Assembly (NCBI GenBank): GCA_003248315.1 | Contig: QKWM01000004.1 | Location: forward strand, 4,523,001 to 4,587,000 | Origin: Streptomyces sp. SW4 | GTDB taxonomy: Bacteria > Actinomycetota > Actinomycetes > Streptomycetales > Streptomycetaceae | Direction of reading: 5' to 3' | DNA length: 64,000 nucleotides | In this document: positions 1 to 8,577 of the stretch, in pieces | How the letters are laid out: every line of letters starts with the position of its first letter | How positions within the stretch are numbered: the first letter of the stretch is position 1 | The notes under the pieces: model-generated | What the model was told of the DNA's origin: nothing | The model's database searches: none | The model's input: only the letters and a program-made list of their open reading frames with translations | Translations under genes and position numbers: made by a program

Positions 1-2
1 AC

Positions 3-710
3 CCCGGGCTGCCCGAGGTCCGCGCCTTCGTGCAGGAGGCGATGCTCGACGCGGTGCGCCGCTACCCGGTCGACGGCGTCCACTTCGACGACTACTTCTA
101 CCCGTACCCGGTGGCGGGCCAGACCTTCGACGACAGCGCCGCCTACCGCACCCACGGCTCCGGCAGCCGGGCCGACTGGCGGCGCGGCAACATCGATCTG
201 CTCGTACGGGAGACGGCGGCCCGCGTCAAGGAGATCCGGCCCACCGCGCAGTTCGGCATCAGCCCCTTCGGCGTGTGGCGCAACGCCGCCAGCGACGCGC
301 GGGGATCGGCCACGCGGGCCGGCGTCCAGACGTACGACGACCTCTACGCGGACACCCGCAAGTGGGTCGCGGAGGGCTGGATCGACTACGTCGTGCCGCA
401 GCTGTACTGGCACATCGGCCAGGACGGCGCCGACTACGCGGATCTCGTGCCCTGGTGGGCGGAGGTGGCCAGGGGCAGCCGGACCAGGCTCTACATCGGC
501 GAGGCCCTGTACAAGGCCGGCGACCCCGCCCAGGCCGACGCCTGGGAGGACGCGGGGGAGCTGTCCCGGCACCTGGCCCTGGCGGCCCGCCACCCGGAGG
601 TGCGCGGGCACGTGTTCTTCGCCGCGCGGGACATGGCCACCGACCGCGTCGGCGCGATGGCGCGGGTCGCCGCCGACCACTACACGCGGCCGGCCGGCGC
701 CCCGCGCTGA
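3..710 (+). CDS. Glycosyl hydrolase-like 10 family protein, C-terminal part (cut by window edge)
   Basis: The reading frame is open from the left edge, so the true start lies outside the window; the GTG at 30 is internal. The visible 236 or so residues carry the pattern of the GHL10 (DUF187/YddW-like) family: a strand ending in DGVHFDDYFYPYP, then RRGNIDLLVRE, FGISPFGVWRN and a DYVVPQLYWH segment, which suit a TIM-barrel sugar-acting enzyme. Members are usually exported lipoproteins thought to act on cell-wall or polysaccharide substrates; the export signal cannot be seen here. The family is recognised by motif memory only and the substrate is unknown. Confidence 0.75.
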   Translation, partial: PGLPEVRAFVQEAMLDAVRRYPVDGVHFDDYFYPYPVAGQTFDDSAAYRTHGSGSRADWRRGNIDLLVRETAARVKEIRPTAQFGISPFGVWRNAASDARGSATRAGVQTYDDLYADTRKWVAEGWIDYVVPQLYWHIGQDGADYADLVPWWAEVARGSRTRLYIGEALYKAGDPAQADAWEDAGELSRHLALAARHPEVRGHVFFAARDMATDRVGAMARVAADHYTRPAGAPR

Positions 711-731
711 ACCCGGGGGCCCGGTGGTCTC

Positions 732-926
732 CTACCGGGTCTCCTCGTGGTGCCGGATCTCGGAGTCGGGGCCGGGGGAGCACACGGCCTCGTGCCCGTC
801 CTCGAAGCGGACGCGGTACGGAGGGTTGCCCTCCTGGCCCATGACTTCGACGATCTCGGCGACCTTGTCGTGTTGCCCGACGACCCGGCCGTGCTGGACA
901 AGCTGGTCGCCCACGGTTGCACGCAT
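732..926 (-). CDS. DUF1918 domain-containing protein
   Basis: A 64-residue protein with the compact DUF1918 pattern: an N-terminal MRATVGDQLVQHGRVVGQ strand, a central AEIVEVMGQEGNPPYRVRFEDGHE segment and a C-terminal CSPGPDSEIRHHE. Such proteins are common in actinobacteria as single small beta-rich domains; the function is not established. It has no membrane segment or signal peptide. It is convergent with the glycosidase-like gene, whose stop lies about 20 bases away, and is not obviously in an operon. Confidence 0.8.
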   Translation of the reverse strand: MRATVGDQLVQHGRVVGQHDKVAEIVEVMGQEGNPPYRVRFEDGHEAVCSPGPDSEIRHHEETR

Positions 927-1020
927 CTGCGGGGCCTCCTCACCAAGTGCGGGAGCAGCGGTCCGTGGCCTCGAGTCTACGGCGCGGACGGCCGGGTGAG
1001 GACCTGCGTGCGCGCACCGC

Positions 1021-1933
1021 TCAGCCTCGCGCCCGCTGCGTCACCGCGATGCACACCAGGACCGCCGCGGCCGTCACAGGGGCGGCCACCGTCAGGTGCT
1101 CGCCCAGGAGGAGCACCGACCACACCAGTGTGAGCAGCGGCTGCGCGAGCTGCAACTGGCTGGCCTTGGGGATGCCGATGGCCGCCATCCCCGGTACCAG
1201 ACGACGAGTCCCAGGAACTGCGAGCCCGCCGCCACCCACAGCAGCCCGGTCACGCTGTGCGCGGTCAGCCGCACCGGCTCCAGCGACAGGGCCACGGCGG
1301 CGGCCGGCACCGCCAGCGGCAGGCACAGCACCAGCGCCCAGCCGATCACCTGCCAGCCCGGCATCACCCGGGCCAGCCGCCCGCCCTCGGTGTACCCGGC
1401 CGCGCACACCAGCAGGGCCGCGAAGAGGTAGGCGTCGGCCGCGGTCAGGGAACCGCCGCTCTGCTGCACGGTGAAGGCGACCACCGCCGCCGCGCCGGCC
1501 AGCGCCGCCAGCCAGAACGTCCGCGACGGCCGGGTGCCCGTGCGCAGGGCGGACAGCAGCGCCGTGGTGAGCGGCAGCAGGCCGACCACGACGGCCGCGT
1601 GCGCCGTGGTCGAGGTCTGCAGCGCCAGCGTGGTCAGCATCGGGAAGCCGACCACGACCCCGGCGGCCACCACCGCCAGGCCCGCCCAGTGCCGGCGGTC
1701 GGGCAGCGGCACGCGCAGGGCCAGCAGACAGCCCCGGCGACGACCGCGGCGAGGACACTGCGCACGGCGACCAGCGACCAGGGCCCGAAGCCCTCCAGGC
1801 CCCATGCCGTGGCGGGGAAGGTGAGCGAGAAGGCGGTGACGCCCAGCGCGGCCTGGAGGGTGCCGAAGGAGCGGCTGTCGGGTCCGCCGACCGCTATCGC
1901 CGCGGGGGCGGTAGCGCTACTCTGTGTTCTCAT
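1021..1933 (-). CDS. EamA/DMT-type membrane transporter (two apparent frameshifts)
   Basis: Three successive frames join into one protein of about 304 residues with some ten hydrophobic segments, the size and duplicated layout of EamA (drug/metabolite transporter) permeases. Segments include GTLQAALGVTAFSLTFPATAWGL near the N-terminus and LLTLVWSVLLLGEHLTV near the C-terminus; the WSVLLLGEHL element is typical of the second EamA repeat. One base seems to be missing near 1730 and another near 1190. The start ATG (1933-1931) overlaps the start codon of the divergent MocR regulator by two bases, so the regulator probably controls this exporter. The substrate is unknown; an amino acid or vitamin-B6-related compound would be a guess from the MocR partner. 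Confidence 0.8.
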
Positions 1934-1944
1934 GCAACAGCGTA
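1911..1944. promoter_or_regulatory. Divergent promoter region of the EamA and MocR genes
   Basis: The two start codons share the bases CATG at 1931-1934. A TACTCT hexamer at 1918-1923 lies eight bases before the rightward ATG, and TACGCT (1944-1939 on the minus strand) lies five bases before the leftward ATG. Both fit -10 boxes of leaderless transcripts. A perfect palindrome GTAGCGCTAC occupies 1911-1920 and a partial copy, AGCGTAGC, 1939-1946, possible sites for the MocR protein. Inferred from sequence only. Confidence 0.4.
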
Positions 1945-3376
1945 GCAGCGCCGGTGACCTGGTGGCCGATCTGCGGAAGGAACTCGACCGCTACTCTCCC
2001 GGAGAGAAGCTCCCGTCGAGCAGGGCGCTCGTGGAGCGGTACCGGGTGAGCCCGGTGACCGTCTCGCGCGCCCTCGCCCAGCTGGTCGCCGAGGGCCTGG
2101 TGGTCACCCGCCCCGGCGCCGGCGCCTTCCGTGCCGAGCCCCTCTCCCCGCAGGCACCCGCCGGGGACACCTCCTGGCAGGAGGTGGCGCTGAGCGCCGG
2201 CGGCGCCGGCGGCCTGGTCCCGCGCTCGGTGGACGCCACCGGCGTCCTGGCGTCCCTCGCCGCGCCGCCGCCCGGCGTCGTCGAGTTCAACGGCGGCTAC
2301 CTCCACCCCTCCCTCCAGCCCGAGCGGGCGATGGCCGCGGCCCTGGCCCGGGCGGGACGCCGGCCGGGGGCCTGGGGCCGGCCGCCGATGGAGGGGCTGC
2401 CGGAGCTGCGGGAGTGGTTCGCCCGCGGCATCGGCGGCCCGGGCGGCGCCGTCTCCGCGGCCGACGTGCTGATCACCGCCGGCGGGCAGTCGGCGCTGAC
2501 CACGGCCCTGCGCGCGCTGGCCCCGCCGGGCGCGCCCGTGCTGGTCGAGTCCCCGACGTACCCCGGCATGCTGGCGATCGCCCGCGCGGCGGGGCTGCGG
2601 CCCGTGCCGGTCCCGGTGGACGCCGACGGGTGCGCCCGGCCCTGCTCGCCGACGCCTTCCGGGCGACCGGGGCGCGTGTCCTCGTCTGCCAGCCGCTGTT
2701 CCAGAACCCGACCGGTGCCGTGCTCGCACCCGCCCGGCGCGGCGAGGTGCTGCGCATCGCGCGGGAGGCGGGCGCCTTCGTCGTCGAGGACGACTTCGTC
2801 CGCCGTCTCGTCCACGAGGACGCAGGCCCTCTTCCGCCCCCGCTGGCCGCCGACGACCCCGACGGGGTCGTCGTCCACGTGTGCTCGCTGACCAAGGCCA
2901 CCGCGCCCAGCTTCCGGGTGAGCGCGCTCGCCGCGCGCGGGCCGGTGCTGGAGAGGCTGCGAGCCATCCAGGTCGTCGACACCTTCTTCGTGCCCCGGCC
3001 CTTGCAGGAGGCGGCCCTGGAACTGGTCGGCTCGCCCGCCTGGCCCCGGCACCTGCGGACCGTCGCCGCGGAGCTGAGGGCGCGCCGCGACACGATGACG
3101 GCCGCCCTCCGGCTGCACCTGCCCGAGCTGTCCCTGCCGCACGTCCCGTCCGGCGGCTACCACCTGTGGGTGCGGCTGCCCGAGGGGGTCTCCGAGGCAG
3201 CCCTGACGGCCGCCGCCCTGCGCGCGGGCGTCGCCGTCACACCGGGCCGCCCCTACTTCAGCGCCGAACCGCCCGCCGGCCACCTGCGGCTGAGCTTCGC
3301 GGCGGTGGCCGGCACGGGCGAGATCACCGAGGGCGTCCGGCGGCTGCGCACCGCCTGCGAGGAGGTCCGCCCTTAG
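1932..3376 (+). CDS. MocR-type regulator: GntR DNA-binding domain plus aminotransferase-like domain (one apparent frameshift)
   Basis: The first 70 or so residues form a GntR winged helix (LRKELDRYSPGEKLPSSRALVERYRVSPVTVSRAL), followed by a long fold-type I aminotransferase-like domain with PTYPGMLAIARAAG, QPLFQNPTGAVL, VVEDDF and SLTKATAPSFRVS, the last holding the lysine expected to bind pyridoxal phosphate. This is the MocR/PdxR regulator architecture. A G appears to be missing near 2630, after which the aminotransferase domain continues in the next frame to a TAG at 3374. Restored length is 481 residues, usual for the family. It is divergent from the EamA transporter with overlapping start codons and possible leaderless promoters, which suggests it regulates that gene and itself. 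Confidence 0.85.
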
Positions 3377-3418
3377 GGGCTTGTGAGGGATCTCCGCGGA
3401 GATCCCTCACAAGCCCCT
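3375..3418. terminator. 44-bp perfect palindrome, probable bidirectional terminator
   Basis: Bases 3375-3396 are exactly complementary in reverse to 3397-3418, giving a 22-bp perfect stem with no spacer, beginning AGGGGCTTGTGAGGG. It starts within the stop codon of the MocR gene and precedes the next gene. There is no T tract, as is common for Streptomyces terminators. Confidence 0.6.
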
Positions 3419-3461
3419 GACCGCTCGACGCCCTCCGGCGCCACCTGCGAGCATCGGCGCC

Positions 3462-3899
3462 ATGACCGGTACCGCGCGCCTGCCCGAGGGGTACGCCCTC
3501 TCCACCGACCCCGCCCGCCTCGACGTCCCGCGCGTGCACCGGTGGCTGTCCACCGACGCGTACTGGGCGCTGGGCCGCTCCCGTGCCACGCAGGACGCGG
3601 CGATCGCCGGTTCGCTCAACTTCGGCGTGTACGAGGCGGTCACCGGTGGGCAGGTGGCCTACGCGCGGGTCGTCACCGACCGGGCCACCTTCGCCTGGCT
3701 CTGCGACGTCTACGTCGATCCGTCCGTGCGCGGCAAGGGCGTCGGCACGGCCCTGGTGGCCGCCGTGTGCGAGGAACTGCGGCCCTGCGGGCTGCGCCGG
3801 ATCATGCTCGCCACGCAGGACGCGCACGAGGTCTACGCGCGGCTGGGCTTCCGGCCGCTGGACCCGCCCGGCCACTACATGGCGCTCGCCCTCGGCTGA
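3462..3899 (+). CDS. GNAT family N-acetyltransferase
   Basis: An uninterrupted 145-residue protein with a single GNAT fold. The acetyl-CoA-binding motif A is clear: CDVYVDPSVRGKGVGTALVAAVCEEL, around residues 82-108, followed by the beta-5 strand MLATQDAHEVYARLGF. This form (GYALSTDPARLDVPRVHRWLSTDAYWALGRS at the N-terminus) matches small actinobacterial and enterobacterial acetyltransferases of unknown substrate. The ATG at 3462 follows the palindrome by about 40 bases. Confidence 0.85.
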   Translation: MTGTARLPEGYALSTDPARLDVPRVHRWLSTDAYWALGRSRATQDAAIAGSLNFGVYEAVTGGQVAYARVVTDRATFAWLCDVYVDPSVRGKGVGTALVAAVCEELRPCGLRRIMLATQDAHEVYARLGFRPLDPPGHYMALALG

Positions 3900-4034
3900 G
3901 CGGCCCGCCGGCGCGGGGTGTTTCGCGCCGTTCGCCCGGCGGGTCCCTCCCGCCGAGTGAGGCCGGGCGTACCCTGTGTGACGCCTCGGCGGTATCTCTT
4001 GACCTGCGCACTTCGGCGGCCGACGATGCGCGGC

Positions 4035-4627
4035 ATGGCACTTCGGGTCACGTTCGTCGCCGCCGCGGGAAGCCCCTCGGCGCCGGGCGAGCGCTTCGAC
4101 GACGACCGGCCGCTGGACCAGGCCGGCTGGAGCGAGGTGCAGCGTGCAGCCCCGAACTGCTGCCGCTCGCCGCGGCGGACCTGCGCTACTGCTCGCCCGC
4201 CCCGCGCAGCCGCGCCACCGGTGACGGGCTCGGCTACGCCCCGCTGGTCCAGCTCGCCCTGCGCGACTGCGACATGGGCCGCTGGCGTGGACTGACCCTG
4301 GGCGAGGCGATGGCCAGGGAGCCGCAGGCGGTGGACGCCTGGCTCGCCGATCCGAGGGCCCGGGTGCACGGCGGGGAGTCGATGCTGGAGTTCATCACCC
4401 GGGTCGGCGGCTGGCTCGACACCCGGCCCGTGGAGGACGGCTGCCGGATCGTCGCCGTGGCCGAGCCGTCGGTGATCCGCGCCGCGCTGGTGTACGTGCT
4501 GAAGGCGCCGCCCGCGACGTACTGGAATCTCGACGTCCGCCCGCTGTCCACGACCACCGTGACCGGCCGGGCCGGCCGCTGGAGCCTGCGCCTGGACGGT
4601 GTGTCCGCTCAGCCCACGCGCACGTAG
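4035..4627 (+). CDS. Histidine phosphatase-like protein with degenerate active-site motif (one apparent frameshift)
   Basis: The layout is that of the histidine phosphatase (phosphoglycerate mutase) superfamily: FDDDRPLDQAGWSEVQ, the substrate-side LRYCSPAPRSRATGDGLG, DCDMGRWRGLTLGEAM, ESMLEFITRVGGWLD and a late strand CRIVAVAEPSVIRAAL. The usual RHG signature near residue 8 reads VAAAGSP and the second histidine of the GH pair reads AEPS, so classical phosphatase chemistry is unlikely. A C seems to be missing near 4156; restored length is about 197 residues. The ATG at 4026 is an alternative start. Possibly a pseudoenzyme conserved in Streptomyces. Confidence 0.65.
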
Positions 4628-5113
4628 CCGGTGGTGATCTCCAGGTCCTTGGCCGGTCCGCCCACCCGCCACACCGTCCGCCAGCGGCCGGCGTCGAGGA
4701 CGGTGAACTCGCCCCGGTAGAGGTCGGCCGCGCACGGATGCTCGGCGACGTGCCGTCCGGTGGTCAGGTCGAGGCCGTGGAAGGGCCGGCCGTCCGCGAA
4801 GCGCACGTCGGCCGTGCCGGGCGGGTCCCCGGGCAGGAAGCGCAGGGTGCGCTGCGCGGGGCGGGCCACGCCCTGCCAGACGAACGTGCCGGACTCGTGG
4901 TGCAGCAGTCCGCCGCCCTCCTCGGCCGGTGCGACGCCTTCCGCTGGGGGACCGCGTCCTCGGGGGTGAGGCGCCCTCCGCCAGGGGCGTGAAGAGCGTC
5001 GTGCCCTCGAACCGGCCCTCGTCGCCGGTGGCCAGGTCGCGCACCGACCGCCGTACCCGCCAGGTCCCGGCCAGGTACGCCAGGACGTCCGGCACCGGCC
5101 GGAACTCGCCCAT
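4609..5113 (-). CDS. DUF6314 family protein (two apparent frameshifts)
   Basis: Frames joined from 5113 down to 4609 give about 168 residues: VPDVLAYLAGTWRVRRSVRD and GDEGRFEGTTLFTPLAEG at the N-terminus, then GGGLLHHESGTFVWQGVARPAQRTLRF, VRFADGRPFHGLDL and a C-terminal GEFTVLDAGRWRTVWRVGGPAKDLEITTGYVR. This beta-rich single-domain pattern fits DUF6314, a lipocalin-like family of unknown function. Two bases must be restored between about 4935 and 4990 to keep one frame. The gene converges with the histidine phosphatase-like gene (3' ends overlap by about 19 bases) and diverges from the arabinofuranosidase gene. Confidence 0.65.
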
Positions 5114-5152
5114 CGCTCTCCGCCTCCGCATCACCGCTCGCCGCAGGCCCCA

Positions 5153-5219
5153 TTGACGCCCTGCGGCACTCTCCCTATCTTGCCGTTCGAAGTGCTGACC
5201 AACGTCCGATATTTCGAAC
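5153..5219 (+). promoter_or_regulatory. Promoter and inverted repeat upstream of the arabinofuranosidase gene
   Basis: TTGACG at 5153-5158 and TATCTT at 5176-5181 are separated by exactly 17 bases, a good housekeeping-sigma promoter. The inverted repeat GTTCGAA (5185-5191) and TTCGAAC (5213-5219) lies across and just after the expected start site, and ACGTCCGA occurs at 5202 and again about 25 bases on, so repressor control is plausible. Confidence 0.6.
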
Positions 5220-5268
5220 GAACTACGTCCGACAGAGCTCCACTCCCTCCCAGAGCCGCGGAGTATCC

Positions 5269-7743
5269 ATGTCACGCACCCGCTGGAGACTAGGTCTCGG
5301 CGCCACCGCCCTCCTCACGGCCTCGGCCCTGCTGCCGATGCCCGCCCACGCCGAGGCCGTCGCCGACTACGGCATCACCGTCGACCCCGGCGCCGACGGC
5401 CCCGCGATCGCCGACACGATGTACGGCGTCTTCTTCGAGGACATCAACCGCGCCGCCGACGGCGGCCTCTACGCCGAGCTGGTGCAGAACCGGTCCTTCG
5501 AGTACGCGCCGGCCGACAACGGCTCGTACACCCCGCTGACCTCCTGGACGACCACCGGCACCGCCGAGGTCACCGACGACGCCGGCCGGCTCAACGAGCG
5601 CAACCGCAACTACCTCTCCCTGGGCGCCGGCTCGTCCGTCACCAACGCCGGCTACAACACCGGCATCCGCGTGGAGAAGGGCAAGAGGTACGACTTCTCC
5701 GTGTGGGCCCGTGCCGAGGCGCCCACCACGCTGACCGTCGCCCTGAAGGACGCGGCGGGCACCCTCGCCGATGCCCGCCAGGTGGCCGCGCGGGGCGGCT
5801 GGCGCAAGTACACCGCCACCTTCACCGCGACCCGCACCAGCAGCCGGGGCCGGCTGACCGTCGCCACCGCCTCCGCCGTCGCCCTCGACATGGTGTCGCT
5901 GTTCCCCCGCGACACCTACAAGGGGCAGCCCAACGGCCTGCGCAAGGATCTCGCCGAGAAGATCGAGGCCCTCGACCCCGGCTTCCTGCGCTTCCCGGGC
6001 GGCTGCCTGGTCAACACCGGCTCCATGGAGGACTACAGCGAGGCCTCCGGCTGGCAGCGCAAGCGCGCCTACCAGTGGAAGGACACCATCGGCCCGGTCG
6101 AGCAGCGCGCGACCAACGCCAACTTCTGGGGCTACAACCAGAGCTACGGACTCGGCTACTACGAGTACTTCCGCTTCGCCGAGGACATCGGGGCCATGCC
6201 GCTGCCGGTCGTCCCCGCCCTGGTCACCGGCTGCGGCCAGAACAAGGCGGTCGACGACGAGGCGCTGCTGAAGCGGCACATCCAGGACACCCTGGACCTC
6301 ATCGAGTTCGCCAACGGCCCCGCCACGTCGACCTGGGGCAAGGTCCGCGCCGAGATGGGCCACCGCAAGCCCTTCGGCCTCACCCACATCGGCGTCGGCA
6401 ACGAGGAGAACCTCCCGCGGGAGTTCTACGACCGGTTCGCGAGGTTCCGCGCCGCCATCGAGGCCGAGCACCCGGACATCACCGTCATCGCCAACTCCGG
6501 CCCGGACGACTCGGGCACCACCTTCGACACCGCCTGGCAGCTCGGCCGCGAGGCGGGCGTCGACATGATCGACGAGCACTACTACAACAGCCCGCAGTGG
6601 TTCCTGCAGAACAACGACCGCTACGACTCCTACGACCGCAAGGGACCCGAGGTCTTCCTCGGCGAGTACGCCTCCCAGGGCAACGCGTGGAAGAACGCGC
6701 TGGCCGAGGCCGCCTTCATGACCGGCGTGGAGCGCAACGCCGACGTCGTCAAGCTCGCCTCCTACGCGCCGCTGCTCGCCAACGAGGACTACGTCCAGTG
6801 GTCGCCGGACATGATCTGGTTCAACAACCGCGCCTCCTGGGGCTCGGCCAACTACGAGGTCCAGAAGCTGTTCATGAACAACACCGGCGACCGGGTCGTC
6901 CCGTCGAAGGCCACCGGGACTCCGGACGTCAGCGGTCCCATCACCGGCGCCGTCGGCCTGTCGACATGGGCGACCAGCGCGGCGTACGACGACGTGAAGG
7001 TCACCTCCGCGGACGGGACGGCGCTCCTGGCCGACGACTTCTCCGGTGACGCCTCGAAGTGGACGCACACCGGAGCCGGCTCCTGGACCGTCCAGGACGG
7101 CCAGTACGTCCAGACCGACGCCGCCGCCGAGAACACCATGGTCACGGCCGGCGACCCGGCCTGGAAGGACTACGACCTGCATGTGAAGGCCACCAAGAAG
7201 TCCGGCAAGGAGGGCTTCCTGATCGCCTTCGGCGTCAAGGACACCGGCAACTACTACTGGTGGAACCTGGGCGGCTGGAACAACACGCAGTCGGCCGTCG
7301 AGCAGGCCTCGGACGGCGCCAAGTCGACCCTGCTGACCAAGGCCGGCTCGATCGAGACGGGCCGCGCCTACGACATCGACATCAAGGTCCGGGGCCGCCA
7401 GGTCACCCTCTACCTCGACGGCCGGGAGTGGGGCAGCTTCACCGACGACAAGCCGGCCGAGCCCTTCCGGCAGGTCGTCACCGAGGACGCGCGCACCGGC
7501 GAGCTGATCGTCAAGGTCGTCAACGCCCAGGACCGGGCGGCGCGCACGGCCGTCGACCTCGGCGGCGCCGAGGTCGCCCCCACCGCCCGGGTCACCACGC
7601 TGGCCGCCGACCAGGACGCGGTGAACACCGAGACGGACACGCCGGTCACTCCGGTGACGTCCACTTTCCGGGGGGTCGCGCCGGAGTTCACGTACACCTT
7701 CCCGGCGAACTCCGTGACGTTCCTGAGGATCAGGCGGGGATAG
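5269..7743 (+). CDS. Secreted GH51-type alpha-L-arabinofuranosidase
   Basis: An intact 824-residue exported enzyme that removes arabinofuranosyl side chains from plant polysaccharides. A Sec signal peptide covers about residues 1-29 (hydrophobic core, then MPAHAEA). The family motif MYGVFFEDINRAADGGLYAELVQNRSFEY is at about 47-75. A carbohydrate-binding-like beta-sandwich (about 85-210) interrupts the barrel. Catalytic residues fit GVGNEEN near 380 (acid/base Glu) and VFLGEYAS near 465 (nucleophile Glu). A second concanavalin-like domain (about 585-725) is inserted before the C-terminal beta domain. It has its own promoter and is followed by a hairpin terminator. Confidence 0.9.
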   Translation: MSRTRWRLGLGATALLTASALLPMPAHAEAVADYGITVDPGADGPAIADTMYGVFFEDINRAADGGLYAELVQNRSFEYAPADNGSYTPLTSWTTTGTAEVTDDAGRLNERNRNYLSLGAGSSVTNAGYNTGIRVEKGKRYDFSVWARAEAPTTLTVALKDAAGTLADARQVAARGGWRKYTATFTATRTSSRGRLTVATASAVALDMVSLFPRDTYKGQPNGLRKDLAEKIEALDPGFLRFPGGCLVNTGSMEDYSEASGWQRKRAYQWKDTIGPVEQRATNANFWGYNQSYGLGYYEYFRFAEDIGAMPLPVVPALVTGCGQNKAVDDEALLKRHIQDTLDLIEFANGPATSTWGKVRAEMGHRKPFGLTHIGVGNEENLPREFYDRFARFRAAIEAEHPDITVIANSGPDDSGTTFDTAWQLGREAGVDMIDEHYYNSPQWFLQNNDRYDSYDRKGPEVFLGEYASQGNAWKNALAEAAFMTGVERNADVVKLASYAPLLANEDYVQWSPDMIWFNNRASWGSANYEVQKLFMNNTGDRVVPSKATGTPDVSGPITGAVGLSTWATSAAYDDVKVTSADGTALLADDFSGDASKWTHTGAGSWTVQDGQYVQTDAAAENTMVTAGDPAWKDYDLHVKATKKSGKEGFLIAFGVKDTGNYYWWNLGGWNNTQSAVEQASDGAKSTLLTKAGSIETGRAYDIDIKVRGRQVTLYLDGREWGSFTDDKPAEPFRQVVTEDARTGELIVKVVNAQDRAARTAVDLGGAEVAPTARVTTLAADQDAVNTETDTPVTPVTSTFRGVAPEFTYTFPANSVTFLRIRRG

Positions 7744-7749
7744 CGCGGT

Positions 7750-7797
7750 GCGGTGGGCCCCCGTTCCACCCCCGCGGGGACGGCGGCCCACCGCTTT
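7750..7797. terminator. Hairpin between convergent genes
   Basis: GCGGTGGGC at 7750-7758 pairs with GCCCACCGC at 7786-7794, followed by TTT; the loop is long and GC-rich. It lies directly after the arabinofuranosidase stop and before the stop of the convergent secreted-protein gene. Confidence 0.6.
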
Positions 7798-8366
7798 CAT
7801 CGGACGGCCGCGCCCTGGCGTGCCGCCCGCAGGCTGTAGCGGCCGTCGACCACCTCCATGTCGGCGGCCGGTGCCATGCACCTGGTCAGCAGGGGTTCCC
7901 CCTTGGCCGTCGCCCCGGACAGGCCGACGCGGGCGGTGCCGTCCGCGGGCACGTGGAAGCTCACGCCCATGCGGGTGTGCGGCTCCAGTTCCTTCCGCCA
8001 GACATGGCCGGGGCTCGTGCGGACGAGCCGGCCGGTGACCGTGGCGGTGGGGCCGCCGGTGGTGAGGCAGTCCACCGCGAAGTCGCCCCAGTGGTCGCGG
8101 CCGTCCACGACATGGGAGATGCGGAAGGTGCCCCAGGAACGGACGGGGAAGCTGCCCGGGCCGTAGGCGGCATGGGCGTCGACGCTCACCCGCACCTCCT
8201 CCTCGGCGACCGGGTAGCCGAGCCGCGCCGTCCCCTGGAGCGAGGCCCCGGCGGGCCCGGGCGGTGCGGTCGACCCGGGCGGTGCGGGCGCCGACGCGGC
8301 GGCCGGGACCGCGACCGCGGCGACGAGCGCGAGGACGGCGGCGGCGCGCAGGGTGTGCTTCAGCAC
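7797..8366 (-). CDS. Secreted protein of unknown function
   Basis: 189 residues with a clear Sec signal peptide (MLKHTLRAAAVLALVAAVAVPAAASA, cleavage likely after ASA). The mature part is a beta-rich chain with FRISHVVDGRDHWGDFAVDCLTTGG and LLTRCMAPAAD, so two cysteines could form a disulphide bond. I do not recognise a named family. The C-terminal region (DMEVVDGRYSLRAA) shows no cell-wall anchor. It converges with the arabinofuranosidase gene and diverges from argC. Confidence 0.7.
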   Translation of the reverse strand: MLKHTLRAAAVLALVAAVAVPAAASAPAPPGSTAPPGPAGASLQGTARLGYPVAEEEVRVSVDAHAAYGPGSFPVRSWGTFRISHVVDGRDHWGDFAVDCLTTGGPTATVTGRLVRTSPGHVWRKELEPHTRMGVSFHVPADGTARVGLSGATAKGEPLLTRCMAPAADMEVVDGRYSLRAARQGAAVR

Positions 8367-8522
8367 GACAGGCTCCCATCGAGGAGGGGTCCGGGACTCG
8401 TGTACCCCTCGATCGTCGTGGTCGCCGGCCCCTGGCCGTCCCCCGGGAGGCGGGTCCGTCTCCGTCTGCCGGGGAGGAGTCCTCCGGCCCGGGCCGAGGT
8501 CCCGCCGGACGCCAGATCCTCA

Positions 8523-8556
8523 TTGCATAAAACTTCGGTGATGCGTATAGTCATGC
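8523..8556 (+). promoter_or_regulatory. argC promoter with overlapping ARG-box-like sequence
   Basis: TTGCAT (8523-8528) and TATAGT (8546-8551) are spaced 17 bases apart, an excellent promoter about 20 bases before the argC ribosome-binding site. ATGCGTATAGTCATGC (8541-8556) covers the -10 box and resembles the ArgR operators of streptomycetes; a weaker half site overlaps the -35 box. ArgR is encoded at the end of this same cluster. Confidence 0.7.
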
Positions 8557-8577
8557 CATCGAGGAGGAGGGTTTCCC

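Noticed and set aside
5290..8523. A 1077-codon open frame on the minus strand opposite the arabinofuranosidase gene
   Set aside because: It is a high-GC shadow frame: Val/Gly/Arg-rich, without domains, covering a well-recognised gene and two others on both strands.
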